A stretch of 64,000 nucleotides of DNA from Janthinobacterium violaceinigrum (GCF_009208555.1 NZ_WFLI01000031.1:1-64000), one strand, 5' to 3'; counted from the first letter of the stretch, positions 15,743-25,299 are shown. Program-made: numbers and translations. The notes: generated by a model from the sequence alone, not told the origin.

Positions 15743-17698
15743 CTAGCTGCTGGGCAAGGCTGCAGCGTAGGACCACAGCGCCTGCGGGCGTAATAGATGC
15801 CCATTGCCAACACGTCGAGTATAACCGACGCGGTCGAAGAACTCCAGAACCTGGATCGCCCGCTTGCGGCCCAGGCCGCTTGCGTCGCGGAAGGTGGCCG
15901 CCCCGACGGCGCCGCTGCCGGCTGGCAAGCCGCCATCGTCTTCGGCCTTTTGCGCCAGTTCCCGCACCAGCTGCGCCAGCTCGGCCAGCGCCGCCTGGTG
16001 ATAAAACAGGTCGTGCACCACCTGGCTGATCTGGCCTGCCTTGGCCAGTTTGCGCAGCAGCCGGCGCGTTTCATCCTCGGCCAGGCCGAAGTGGCGCGCC
16101 AGGTCGCGCGTCCAGGGCGGATCGAAGCGCCCTTGCACCAGGGCTGCCAGCAAGGGCTCGGCCATGGCCTGTTCCTGCGGCGTCAGTTCCACGCTGTGGG
16201 TGGGCAAGTGCAGGCTGGCGCCGCGCGCCTGCACCTTGTCCTGCGCCAGCAAGCCTTCGACCAGGTGGCTCCACAAGGCGTCTTCCATTTCCGCGTCGAC
16301 GATGCGCTTCAGGCGCCACAGCTCCGGCCCCGCTTCATCCGGCGCGCGCGCGTGGAACTGGGCCAGCGCGGCCAGCATCCGCTCTTCCAGCACGGCCCGC
16401 GCCGCCGGTGCCAGCAGCAGGGCGTCGCCGGCACGCAAGCCGATGCGTTGCGTGTCGGGCGGCAGCGCGATGGCAGCGGCCGGCAGCAGCGACAAACGCA
16501 CGAGCAGCGACTCGCGCAGGCCCAGCGGGCTTTGCGCCAGCAGGGCCGCATAATCGCCGTGCGCGACGAACACCGCCAGCGCGTCCAGCCAGGCCAGGCG
16601 CACGGGGCTGCGCCGCTTGCGCGCGGGGCCGAACGGATCGAGCACCATGCCGCCGCCCACCGTCTGCGTGGCTTGCGCATTGCGCACGACGAAGCGGTCG
16701 CCCGGCACGCCGTGCATGGGCGCATCGAACACCAGTTGCACCCTGCCCGTCTGCCCCGGCGACAGGGTCTCGCCATCGAGCATGACGGCGCGCGCCAGCT
16801 GGTGCGCCGCGCCCAGGTGCACGTGCAGCGGCGACCAGGCTTTTAATTGCACGCCCGCGTCGGGCAGCAGGGTCAGTTCCACGTCGAGACGCTCGGAACA
16901 CTGCGCCAGTTCCGGCGCGACGATCCAGTTGCCCCGCTCGATGCGTTCGCGGTCGATGCCGGCCAGGTTCAGCGCCAGGCGCTGGCCCGCCATGCCCGTC
17001 TCGGCCGCGCGGTTCTGCGCATGGATGCTGCGCACGCGCGCTTGCGCGCCGCCGGGCGCCAGCTGCAAGGTAGCGCCCACTGTGGCCATGCCGGCCAGCG
17101 CCGTGCCGGTGACGATGGTGCCCTGCCCCGACAAGGTGAATACGCGGTCCACGCCCAGGCGGAACAGGCGCCGCTCGTCGCGCCGCGGCAAGCTGCGCGC
17201 CACCTGCGTCAAATGCGCGAGCAGGGCCGCCACGCCCGGGTCATGCTCCTGGCTGGCGGCCGTGGGGAAGATGGGACTGCCCGCCAGCGGCGTGCCGGCC
17301 AGCAGCGCCTCGATATCGGCTTCCACCTGCGCCACGCGGGCGCCATCGGCGCGGTCGACCTTGGTCAACGCCACGGCGCCCCGCGCCACGCCCAGCAGCT
17401 GCAAGATCGCCAGGTGCTCGTGCGTCTGCGGCATGATGCCGTCGTCGGCTGCCACCACCAGCAGGGCGAAGTCGATGCCCGTCACGCCGGAAGCCATGGT
17501 GCGGATGAATTTTTCGTGGCCGGGCACGTCGATCACGCCCAGCACCGTGCCGTCAAGCAGCGGCAGGTAGGCATAGCCCAGTTCTATCGAGATGCCGCGC
17601 GCCTGCTCTTCCTTCAGGCGGTCCGTGTGCACGCCCGTGAGCGCGCGCGTCAAGGTCGTCTTGCCATGGTCGATATGGCCTGCGGTGCCGACGATCAT
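15743..17698 (-). CDS. selB: Selenocysteine-specific translation elongation factor
   Basis: A 651-residue GTPase that delivers Sec-tRNA to UGA codons marked by a SECIS hairpin. The start is MIVGTAGHIDHGKTTL, with the P-loop GHIDHGKT at the very N-terminus as in all SelB proteins. The G-domain also shows RGISIELGYAYLP, DVPGHEKFIR and TKVD. Domains II-III follow, and the C-terminal part (about 390-651) contains the winged-helix repeats that bind SECIS RNA. Its ATG overlaps the selA stop in ATGA, so translation is coupled. It lies between selA and tRNA-Sec, in the locus of a Sec-containing formate dehydrogenase. Confidence 0.95.
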   Translation of the reverse strand: MIVGTAGHIDHGKTTLTRALTGVHTDRLKEEQARGISIELGYAYLPLLDGTVLGVIDVPGHEKFIRTMASGVTGIDFALLVVAADDGIMPQTHEHLAILQLLGVARGAVALTKVDRADGARVAQVEADIEALLAGTPLAGSPIFPTAASQEHDPGVAALLAHLTQVARSLPRRDERRLFRLGVDRVFTLSGQGTIVTGTALAGMATVGATLQLAPGGAQARVRSIHAQNRAAETGMAGQRLALNLAGIDRERIERGNWIVAPELAQCSERLDVELTLLPDAGVQLKAWSPLHVHLGAAHQLARAVMLDGETLSPGQTGRVQLVFDAPMHGVPGDRFVVRNAQATQTVGGGMVLDPFGPARKRRSPVRLAWLDALAVFVAHGDYAALLAQSPLGLRESLLVRLSLLPAAAIALPPDTQRIGLRAGDALLLAPAARAVLEERMLAALAQFHARAPDEAGPELWRLKRIVDAEMEDALWSHLVEGLLAQDKVQARGASLHLPTHSVELTPQEQAMAEPLLAALVQGRFDPPWTRDLARHFGLAEDETRRLLRKLAKAGQISQVVHDLFYHQAALAELAQLVRELAQKAEDDGGLPAGSGAVGAATFRDASGLGRKRAIQVLEFFDRVGYTRRVGNGHLLRPQALWSYAAALPSS

Positions 17699-19104
17699 GC
17701 GCGCAACTCGCCGAGCTGCCCGATGAAGGCCGCCTCGTGCGCCGCTTCCAGGCAGCGCAGGTCCAGCCACAGGGTGTCCTGGCCAATGCGCCCGATCACG
17801 GGGCACGGCAAGGCACGCAGCCGCTGTTCCAGCGCGCCCAGCGGATTGCTCACGCGCGACGCGGGGGCGCTGCGGATGGCCAGGCCAAAGCTGGGCAGCT
17901 GGTCGACGGGCAAGGCGCCGCTACCGATCTGGCTGCGCATCGCTTCGGCCGTCACCACGTAGGAGGCGCCCAGCGCGCCCTGCAGCAGCGGCAGCAGGAT
18001 CTCCGCCTGCGCGCGCATGGCGGCGGCGGGACGGGTCAGCAGGCGCAAGGTGGTCAGCCGCTCGGCCAGCAAGTCCGGCGCGCGGTACAGCCGCAGCACG
18101 GGCTCCAGGGCGGCCAGCGTCAGCTTGCCCACGCGCAGCGCGCGTTTCAGGGGATTGCGCTTGATCTTCGCGATCAGGTCGGCGCGCCCGACGATGACGC
18201 CGCATTGGGGGCCGCCCAGCAGCTTGTCGCCGCTGAACGTCACCAGGTCGGCGCCCGCTTCGATGGTTTCGCGTACCGTCGTTTCATGCGGCAGACCGTA
18301 TTGCGCCAGGTCGACGAGGGTGCCGCTGCCCAGGTCCACGGCCGTGGGCACGCCGTGTTGCGCCGCCAGCGGCACCAGTTCGTCCAGCTCCACGCTTTTC
18401 GTGAAACCGGTGATCGCGTAATTGCTGCAATGGACCTTCATCAAGAGGGCCGTATCTGCATTCACGCCGTTCGCGTAATCGGCCAGGTGCGTGCGGTTGG
18501 TGCTGCCCACTTCGCGCAGCACGGCCCCGGCGCGCGTCATCACGTCGGGGATGCGGAAGGCGCCGCCGATTTCCACCAGTTCCCCGCGCGAGACGATCAC
18601 TTCCCTGCCCTGCGCCAGGGTATTGAGCATCAGCAGCACGGCGGCCGCGTTGTTGTTGACGATGGTGGCCGCTTCGGCCCCCGTCAGTTCGCGCAGCAGT
18701 TCCTCGACCAGGTCGTCGCGGTCGCCCCGCTTGCCCGTCTCCAGGTCGAATTCCAGGTTCATCGGCCATTGCAGCGCTTCCACCACGGCTTGCACGGCGG
18801 CGTCGGGCAGCAACGCCCGGCCCAGGTTCGTGTGCAGCACCGTGCCCGTCAGGTTGAAGACGGCGCGCAGCGGCGAGCGCGATTGCGCCTGCAGGCGTTC
18901 GTCCATCTGCGCGGCGATGGCGGCAATCGATGCGCCCTCCTCGCACACTGCGCCCGCCAGCATGGCCGTGCGCAGTTCGGCCAGCACGGCGCGCGCGCAG
19001 GCCAGCGTCTGCACGCGTCCATGCCGGACGATCAAATCAAGGCAAACCGCGTCGCCCAGGATGCGATCCACCGACGGCAGGCGCACGGTTTGCCCGGCCG
19101 TCAT
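17695..19104 (-). CDS. selA: L-seryl-tRNA(Sec) selenium transferase
   Basis: A 469-residue PLP enzyme converting Ser-tRNA(Sec) to Sec-tRNA(Sec) with selenophosphate. The PLP lysine is in FSGDKLLGGPQCG; other family motifs are TGTVLHTNLGRALL, NNNAAAVLLMLNTLA, RGELVEIGGAFRIPDVM and REVGSTNRTHLADY. The start is MTAGQTVRLPSVDRIL at 19104, which overlaps the fdhE stop by ATGA; upstream open frame on this strand belongs to fdhE in another frame. The 3' end overlaps selB by 4 bp. Selenophosphate synthase (selD) is not in the window. Confidence 0.95.
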   Translation of the reverse strand: MTAGQTVRLPSVDRILGDAVCLDLIVRHGRVQTLACARAVLAELRTAMLAGAVCEEGASIAAIAAQMDERLQAQSRSPLRAVFNLTGTVLHTNLGRALLPDAAVQAVVEALQWPMNLEFDLETGKRGDRDDLVEELLRELTGAEAATIVNNNAAAVLLMLNTLAQGREVIVSRGELVEIGGAFRIPDVMTRAGAVLREVGSTNRTHLADYANGVNADTALLMKVHCSNYAITGFTKSVELDELVPLAAQHGVPTAVDLGSGTLVDLAQYGLPHETTVRETIEAGADLVTFSGDKLLGGPQCGVIVGRADLIAKIKRNPLKRALRVGKLTLAALEPVLRLYRAPDLLAERLTTLRLLTRPAAAMRAQAEILLPLLQGALGASYVVTAEAMRSQIGSGALPVDQLPSFGLAIRSAPASRVSNPLGALEQRLRALPCPVIGRIGQDTLWLDLRCLEAAHEAAFIGQLGELRA

Positions 19105-20189
19105 GCTGGCTGGCCCTCGCTGCTTTCGCTCTTCCCCAGCCACAGCAGCGGATTGCCGCTGGCGCGCTGGTAGCCCGCCTCGCCCACCAGCAGGTCGAGC
19201 ATCAGGCTGGCCAGGTCGTCGGCCAGCGGCTCGACGTTGTAATCGTGCTCCTGGTTGAAGACCTTGCGGTAGGTGTGGCAGTCGTCGCAGGTTTCCGCGC
19301 GCGCCACCTTCTTCGGATCGTTGGCCTTGTTCGGCAATTTGTCGTCCTTCGCCGTCACGGGGTCGAACGGCGCCGCGTCGGCTGCGTCCAGGCCCTGGTA
19401 GGCGATCTTGCCATTCTGTTCGCACGTCGAGCACTTCACGCGCACCATATGCCATTCGCTTTCGCAGATGCCGCAGTGCAGATAGCGGTAGCCCTGCGAG
19501 CCGCCGCCGATGCGGATCACGCTGGCGACGGGGTGCGAGCCGCAGACGGGGCACAGGGTGCCCGTTTCCAGGTCCGGCACGCGCGTGGCGCGCAGCTGGC
19601 TGGCCGACGTCGACCACAGCACTTGCAGGGCGGCGGCGACGAACGGCGCATGCATGGGATTGAGGTTGTCGCCGTTCTCGTCGAGCACGGCATCGGCGCA
19701 GGCATCGAGCGCCGTGTCATCGAGCGCGCGCAGCTGCGCCAGCACCTGGTTCAAGCCGCCGGACAGGGCCGGCTGGCGGGCTGCCGTGGCGGCCAGTTCA
19801 TCGAGCAGGCTGGCGAAAATAGCGCGCCACACGGGTGGCCGGGCGCCGTTGACGGGCAGCACGGGCATGCGGTGGGCCATGGCGCGGCGCAGCACTTCGG
19901 CGTCGGCCACGGGCACGGTGCCGGGCGGCAGCCTGGCGACGACAGCGGCCTGCGCATCGGCCAGCGCGGCCATCAGCACCAGGTAGCCCTGCATGCCCGC
20001 ATCGACGGGGATGCCCTTGATCTTGCCCTGCGCCAGTTCGCGCAAGCGCAAGGCGCGCGCCGTAAACAGGCTGTCAGGCTGCGGCAGCAGCAGGCGCGGA
20101 ATCGCGTTATGGTCCAGGCCTTCGATTTCGCCTGGCTGGAGTATGCGTTGTACCAATGGAGTTTTCCCATCAAAAAAGGCCGAGTACAT
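19101..20189 (-). CDS. fdhE: Formate dehydrogenase accessory protein FdhE
   Basis: A 362-residue cytoplasmic maturation factor for respiratory formate dehydrogenases. The N-terminal helical half includes RILQPGEIEGLDHNAIP. The C-terminal half has four CxxC motifs that bind iron or zinc (CPVCGSHP, CGICESEW, CSTCEQNG, CDDCHTYR), the hallmark of FdhE, plus the end LMLDLLVGEAGYQRASGNPLLW. The start is MYSAFFDGK at 20189; no good Shine-Dalgarno sequence is seen, so this start is less certain. It sits between the fdo structural genes and selA and overlaps selA by 4 bp. Strong hairpins separate it from fdoI. Confidence 0.94.
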   Translation of the reverse strand: MYSAFFDGKTPLVQRILQPGEIEGLDHNAIPRLLLPQPDSLFTARALRLRELAQGKIKGIPVDAGMQGYLVLMAALADAQAAVVARLPPGTVPVADAEVLRRAMAHRMPVLPVNGARPPVWRAIFASLLDELAATAARQPALSGGLNQVLAQLRALDDTALDACADAVLDENGDNLNPMHAPFVAAALQVLWSTSASQLRATRVPDLETGTLCPVCGSHPVASVIRIGGGSQGYRYLHCGICESEWHMVRVKCSTCEQNGKIAYQGLDAADAAPFDPVTAKDDKLPNKANDPKKVARAETCDDCHTYRKVFNQEHDYNVEPLADDLASLMLDLLVGEAGYQRASGNPLLWLGKSESSEGQPA

Positions 20190-20251
20190 TCGGCGAGCCC
20201 ATCCGACGGATGCGGCTGTGTTTCGAAACTATTTTAATCGATAAAGAGAAA

Positions 20252-20342
20252 GGGGCCGATCCTGTGGGACCGGCCCCGGCTGTCGCTGGCATGCAAAAAA
20301 TCCGCCGGCGAAGCATGTCGGCTTACGCAAAGCTAAGCCGAC
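20252..20342 (-). terminator. Tandem hairpins between fdoI and fdhE
   Basis: Two strong hairpins: GGGGCCG...CGGCCCC at 20252-20277, and a perfect 9-bp stem GTCGGCTTA / TAAGCCGAC at 20317-20342. Read on the minus strand, the second is followed at some distance by ATTTTTTGC and the first by TTTCTCTTT, so they may attenuate transcription from the structural genes into fdhE-selA-selB. Confidence 0.5.
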
Positions 20343-20354
20343 CTACCCTACGGC

Positions 20355-21038
20355 CTACTTTTCCGTATTGCGCATCTCCGCCTCAAACCACTTCGGATGG
20401 TGCTTGCGCGCCCAGCCGTAGGTGACGGTGCCGCGCACCATGGCGCCGATCGAGCCCTTGACCCACAGGGCCGCGTAGATGTGCACGATGATGGCGCAGA
20501 TGATGCCGAACGCGCACACGGCATGCAGCAAGGCGGCCGCGCGGATGACGGGGATCGGGAAATAGAACGCGAAATACGCGCGCCAGATCACGATGCCCGA
20601 CAACAGCAAACCGCACATGCATGCCAGCAAGGCGAAGAACAGCATCTTCTGGCCCGCATTGTACTTGCCGATCTTCGGCAGCTTTTCTTCGCGGTTGTTG
20701 AGCACGTCATCCATCTGTTTCAGCCACTGCTTGTCGCCGTCCTCGAACTTGTTGTGGTGCCAGAAGCGCACCACGAGGATTGCGAACGAAACAAACATCA
20801 CCAGGCCGGCAAACGGATGCAGGATGCGCGTCCATTGCCCGCCGCCGAACAGGTTGGCCAGCCACGCCATCGACGGATGGAACATGGCCAGGCCGGACAG
20901 GGCCAGCATGACGAAGGTAATGGCGGTCACCCAGTGATTCGTGCGCTCGTTGGGGTTGTAGCGCTGGATCAGCGGATTGCCATCCTTGTCGTACAGCTTG
21001 CCATTGTGCAGTTCACTGTGCTGTTCATGATGATTCAT
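20355..21038 (-). CDS. fdoI: Formate dehydrogenase gamma subunit, cytochrome b556
   Basis: A 227-residue membrane protein with four hydrophobic helices and conserved histidines for two b hemes (ERTNHWVTAITFVMLALSGL, LHPFAGLVMFV, LLHAVCAFGIICAIIVHIYAALW). It passes electrons from the beta subunit to quinone. The start at 21038 (MNHHEQHSELHNGK) is chosen for the strong AAGGAGG just upstream; it overlaps the end of fdoH by 14 bp. Longer than FdnI by a soluble N-terminal segment. The order alpha-beta-gamma matches fdnGHI/fdoGHI. Confidence 0.94.
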   Translation of the reverse strand: MNHHEQHSELHNGKLYDKDGNPLIQRYNPNERTNHWVTAITFVMLALSGLAMFHPSMAWLANLFGGGQWTRILHPFAGLVMFVSFAILVVRFWHHNKFEDGDKQWLKQMDDVLNNREEKLPKIGKYNAGQKMLFFALLACMCGLLLSGIVIWRAYFAFYFPIPVIRAAALLHAVCAFGIICAIIVHIYAALWVKGSIGAMVRGTVTYGWARKHHPKWFEAEMRNTEK

Positions 21039-21948
21039 GCTGCCCCTCCTTGATGCGCTTGGCCTCGTCCAGGGCTTCGCGTTCTTCATCCTTGCTCACT
21101 TCGTTCGGACCGACACGCGTGTAGTGGAACAGGCCCGCCAGCGCCGTGGCCGCCATGCCTGCCACGGCCAGCGGCTTGGCCCAGCCCTTCCAGAAGCCCA
21201 CCATCAGGCTGATGCTCGGCTTGTCGGGCAGGTTGGAATACAGGCGCGGCTTGTCGGCATGGTGCAGCACGTACATCACGTGCGTGCCGCCCACGCCCAG
21301 CGGGTCGTACAGGCCCGCGTTCTCGAAACCGCGCGACTTCAGGTCGACGATGCGCTCTTCCGCATGCACCTTCATGTCTTCCTTGGTGCCGAACACGATG
21401 GCGCCCGTCGGACACGTCTTCACGCAGGCCGGTTCCTGGCCCACGGCCACGCGGTCCGAGCACAAGGTGCACTTGTAGGCGCGGTCATCCTTCTTCGAGA
21501 TGCGGGGCACGTCGAAAGGACAGCCGGCCACGCAGTAGCCGCAGCCGATGCAGTTTTCCTGGTGGAAATCGACGATGCCGTTCGTGTATTGCACGATGGC
21601 GCCCGGCGCCGGGCAGGCTTTCAGGCAGCCCGGGTCCTCGCAGTGCATGCAGCCATCCTTGCGGATCAGCCACTCGAGGTTGCCATCGTTGCTTTCGTGT
21701 TCGGCAAAACGCATCACCGTCCACGATTGCGGCGTCAGGTCCGTCGGGTTGTCGTAGGTGCCATGGTTTTCGCCGACCTCGTCACGCAGGTCGTTCCATT
21801 CCATGCACGCCGTCTGGCAAGCCTTGCAGCCGATGCATTTCGACACGTCGATCAGCTTGGCCACGGTGCCCGTCACCGGGGTACGCGCCTGCGGCGGCGT
21901 CACCGTGGTGGCGGACAGGCGCCGGATATCTAAGGATTGCAGTGCCAT
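21025..21948 (-). CDS. fdoH: Formate dehydrogenase beta subunit, iron-sulfur protein
   Basis: A 307-residue ferredoxin-type subunit carrying four [4Fe-4S] clusters. Cysteine motifs are CIGCKACQTAC, CMHCEDPGCLKACP, CIGCGYCVAGCP and CTLCSDRVAVGQEPACVKTCP. A C-terminal hydrophobic helix (KPLAVAGMAATALAGLFHYT) anchors it to the membrane, and the chain ends in a charged tail. It transfers electrons from the selenomolybdenum subunit to the cytochrome b subunit. It begins 13 bp after fdoG and overlaps fdoI by 14 bp. Confidence 0.95.
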   Translation of the reverse strand: MALQSLDIRRLSATTVTPPQARTPVTGTVAKLIDVSKCIGCKACQTACMEWNDLRDEVGENHGTYDNPTDLTPQSWTVMRFAEHESNDGNLEWLIRKDGCMHCEDPGCLKACPAPGAIVQYTNGIVDFHQENCIGCGYCVAGCPFDVPRISKKDDRAYKCTLCSDRVAVGQEPACVKTCPTGAIVFGTKEDMKVHAEERIVDLKSRGFENAGLYDPLGVGGTHVMYVLHHADKPRLYSNLPDKPSISLMVGFWKGWAKPLAVAGMAATALAGLFHYTRVGPNEVSKDEEREALDEAKRIKEGQHESS

Positions 21949-21961
21949 TATCGATCTCCCA

Positions 21962-24900
21962 TCATGCTTTTTCCACCTTCACGAGGAAGGACTTGAATTC
22001 CGGTGTCTGCGAATTCGCATCCCCCACGCCCGGTGTCAGGGAGTTGATCAGATACCCCGGCTTGGCCACCCCCGTGAAGCCCCAGTGCAATGGCAGGCCC
22101 ACGGTATGCACCTGCTTGCCTTCGATCTTCAAGGCCTTGATGCGCTTGGTGACGACGGCCTTGGCGATGATGTGGCCCCGCTTGGAACTGACCCTGACCT
22201 TGCCGCCGGCTACCACGCCGATGCTGGCCGCCAGCTCTTCGCCGATTTCAACGAATTGCTCCGGCTGGATGATGGCATTCAGGCGCGCATGCTTGGTCCA
22301 GTAATGGAAATGCTCGGTCAAGCGGTAGCTGGTGGCCACATGCGGGTATTCCTCATGCGTGCCGAACAGCTTGCGGTCATCGGCAAACACGCGCGCGCCC
22401 GGATTGCTGGTCGCCTGCGGGTTTTTCGGATGCATGGGGTTGTAGCCGAGCGGATTTTCAAACGGCTCGTAGTGCTCGGGGAACGGCCCTTCGGCCATGG
22501 CACCGCGCGCAAAGAAGCGCGCCACGCCCTCGCCCAGCATGATGAACGGCCCCATGCCGTTTTCCGGCGGTTCGTCGACCTTGAAGTCGGGAATGTCGGC
22601 GCCCGTCCAGTTCGTGCCATTCCACTCGATCAGCTTGCGGGTGGGATCGAAAGGCTTGCCCTTCAAGTCGCACGAGGCACGGTTATACAGCACGCGGCGG
22701 TTGGCCGGCCATGCCCAGGCCCAGCCCAGGGTCTGGCCGATGCCCGTCGGGTCGCTGTTGTCGCGGCGCCCCATCTGGTTGCCTGCCTGCGTCCAGCTGC
22801 CGGCAAAGATCCAGCAGCCGCTGGTGGTCGTGCCATCGTCGCGCAATTGCGCAAACGACGCCAGCTGTTCACCCTTCTTGACCAGCAGCTTGGTCGGATC
22901 CTTGGGATCGTACAAGTCGGCCAGCGCCTTGCCGTTGAATTCACGGGCGATCTCTTCCGGCTGCGGATTATGCGGCTGCGCATAATTCCACGTCAGGTTG
23001 ACGATCGGATCGGGGAACTTGCCGCCCTCTTTCTGGTACATGGTGCGCATGCGCAGGAACAGGCCCGACATGATCTCCAGGTCGCTGCGCGCCTGGCCCG
23101 GCGGTTCGGCCGCCTGCCAGTGCCACTGCAGCACGCGCGAGGAACTGACCAGCGAACCGCGCTCTTCGGCGAAGCAGCTGGTCGGCAGGCGGAACACTTC
23201 CGTCATGATCTTGGTGGGATCGACTTCGTGGAACTCGCCGTGCGGACGCCAGAATTCGCCCGTTTCCACGGCCAGCGGGTCCATGATGACGAGGAACTTC
23301 AGCTTCGACAGCGCTTCCGTGACCTTCTGCTTGTTCGGCGCGGACGCGATGACGTTGAAGCCCTGGCAGATATAGCCCGTCATCTTGCCTTGGTGCATGT
23401 TCTCGATCGCTTGCATCAAGTCATACGGCTTGTCCAGCTTGGGCAGGTAGTCGAACGCGTAGTTGTTCTCGGCCGTGGCGAAATCACCCCACCACGTCTT
23501 CATGAAACTGACGTGGAACTTGCGGTAATTGCTCCAGTAGCTGAGCTGGTTCGGCCGCAGCGGCTTGGTGGCGCGCGCGGCGATGTAGGCGTCGAAGTCC
23601 TGCTCGCCCTCGTTCGGCAGGGTCATATAGCCCGGCAACAAGTTCGACATCAGGCCCAGGTCGGTCAAGCCCTGGATGTTCGAGTGGCCGCGCAAGGCGT
23701 TCATGCCGCCGCCCGCGATACCCATATTGCCCAGCAACAGCTGCACCATGGCACCCGTGCGGATGGTCTGCGCGCCCGTCGAGTGGTGCGTCCAGCCCAG
23801 TGCGTACAGGATGGTACCGGCGCGTCCCGGCACGGCCGTCGAGGCCAGTGCCTCCGCCACCTTGTGGAACTTGTCGGGCGACACGCCGCACGTGCGCTCG
23901 ACCATCTCGGTCGTGTAGCGCGCGTAGTGCTTCTTCATCATCTGGTAGACGCAGCGCGGGTGTTCCATGGTCGGGTCGACCTTGGCATAGCCATCGTCGC
24001 CGATCTCGTAATCCCAGGTGCTCTTGTTGGTGTACTTGCCTTTTTCCTTGTCGAAACCCGAGAACAGGCCGTCTTCGAACGCATAGTCTTCGCGCACGAT
24101 GAAGGGCATGTCCGTGTAGTTGCGCACGTACTCATGCTGGATCTTGTCGTTCGTCAGCAGATAATTGATGATCGCGCCGAGGAAGACGATGTCCGTGCCG
24201 GTACGCGTGGCGCAGTAGTAATCTGCCACGGATGCGGTACGGGTAAAGCGCGGATCGACAACGATCAGCTTGGCCTTGTTATGCGCCTTCGCTTCCGTTA
24301 CCCATTTGAATCCGCAAGGATGTGCTTCTGCTGCATTGCCGCCCATGACCAGAATCACATCGGCATTCTTGATATCGACCCAATGATTCGTCATCGCGCC
24401 ACGGCCAAACGTCGGGGCAAGACCTGCCACCGTCGGTCCGTGTCATACACGCGCCTGATTATCAAAGGTCAGCATCCCCATGCTGCGCACTGTCTTATGG
24501 GTCAGATACCCCACCTCGTTGCTGCCGGCGGACGCGGCCAGCATGCCGGTGGAGAGCCAGCGGTTGACGGTCTTGCCGTCGGCATTCTTTTCGATCAGGT
24601 TGGCATCGCGGTCATCCTTCATCAGGCGCGCGATCTTGTCGAGCGCCACATCCCAGGAGATCGGTTGCCATTCCGTGCCGCCCGGTGCGCGGTACTCGGG
24701 CACTTTCAGGCGGTTCGGGCTGTGAATGAAGTCGACCAGACTGGCGCCCTTCGGGCACAGGGTGCCGCGGTTCACCGGGTGATCGGCATCGCCTTCCACG
24801 TGGATGATGCTGGAGACGGCGTTTTTCGCGCCATCGCCCAGTCCATACAGCAGAACGCCGCATCCTACCGAACAGTAAGGACAGGTATTGCGTGTCTCGG

Positions 24901-25033
24901 TCGTGCGAGACAGCTTGTATTGCCGCACTTCCGCCATCGCCTGGCCCGGTGCGAAACCGAGCAGGGCGAGGCTGGAACCAGCAATGGTCGCGCCAGTAAC
25001 CCGAAGGAACTGGCGCCTGGACATCTGAACCAT
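21962..25033 (-). CDS. fdoG: Formate dehydrogenase alpha subunit, selenoprotein (UGA = Sec197)
   Basis: One 1,023-residue selenoprotein interrupted by an in-frame TGA at 24443-24445, which encodes Sec197; conventional gene calling would split it. The Tat signal SRRQFLRVTG is at residues 5-14. The [4Fe-4S] cysteines are C51, C54, C58 and C93. The residues around the UGA (NQARV-U-HGPTVAGLAPTFGRGAMTNHW) are the canonical Mo active site of FdnG/FdoG. The molybdopterin domains then run to the C-terminal dinucleotide-binding domain. It oxidises formate to CO2 in the periplasm with fdoH and fdoI. A SECIS-like hairpin follows the UGA, and selA, selB and tRNA-Sec lie downstream, so recoding rather than pseudogenisation is the sound reading. 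Confidence 0.96.
24405..24445 (-). promoter_or_regulatory. Bacterial SECIS element after the fdoG UGA
   Basis: Immediately 3' of the UGA, the mRNA can form the stem GG(U)GGCA / UGCCCC with one bulged U and an apical loop GGUCU (24414-24431). The bulged U and the GGU in the loop are the features bound by SelB in E. coli fdhF/fdnG, and the sequence after the UGA starts CACGG as there. Confidence 0.85.
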
Positions 25034-25067
25034 ATTCAGGCCTCTATGATGTGAGTAAATAAAAAGT

Positions 25068-25132
25068 CATACGGCGTCGTGGTGGTGTCATATCACCAAG
25101 ATATAAGCACCATGCCTGTACCGTATGACACC
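25068..25132. promoter_or_regulatory. Inverted-repeat operator candidate upstream of fdoG
   Basis: Three related GTCATA elements lie in 65 bp: GTCATACGG at 25068-25076, GGTGTCATA at 25084-25092, and the inverse CCGTATGAC/TATGACACC at 25121-25132. The outer pair GTCATACGG/CCGTATGAC and inner pair GGTGTCATA/TATGACACC are perfect 9-bp inverted repeats. They lie 35-100 bp upstream of the fdoG start, so a regulator binding site is likely; I do not recognise it as FNR, FhlA or NarL. Confidence 0.5.
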
Positions 25133-25273
25133 ATTTTACCCCTCAAACTCAGACAAGGCTTAGTCCGCTGGAAAAAATTGCCTTTAGTCAACATTAATTT
25201 GACGATACCGAACATTCCCTCTAAACAATGCCAACCTGCCCGCACGCTTGCACTTCGCTACCCACCGACGAAA

Positions 25274-25299
25274 AAAAACCCGCTCGCGAGCGGGTTTTT
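25274..25299 (-). terminator. Rho-independent terminator of the siderophore receptor gene
   Basis: The palindrome CCCGCTCGCGAGCGGG flanked by A5+ and T5 runs works in both directions; on the minus strand it ends the receptor gene 27 bp after its stop codon and insulates the fdo promoter. Confidence 0.9.

Noticed and set aside
24443..24445. Stop codon splitting the formate dehydrogenase gene, suggesting a pseudogene
   Set aside because: Position, SECIS-like hairpin and neighbouring selA, selB and tRNA-Sec show it is a selenocysteine codon.
21758..25054. A 1,098-codon open frame on the plus strand opposite fdoG and fdoH
   Set aside because: It is an antisense shadow rich in His, Arg and Val; the minus strand encodes well-conserved formate dehydrogenase subunits.
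25140..25200. Sigma-54 promoter for the fdo operon
   Set aside because: A TGG...TTGC-like string exists but on the wrong strand and with the wrong spacing between GG and GC.
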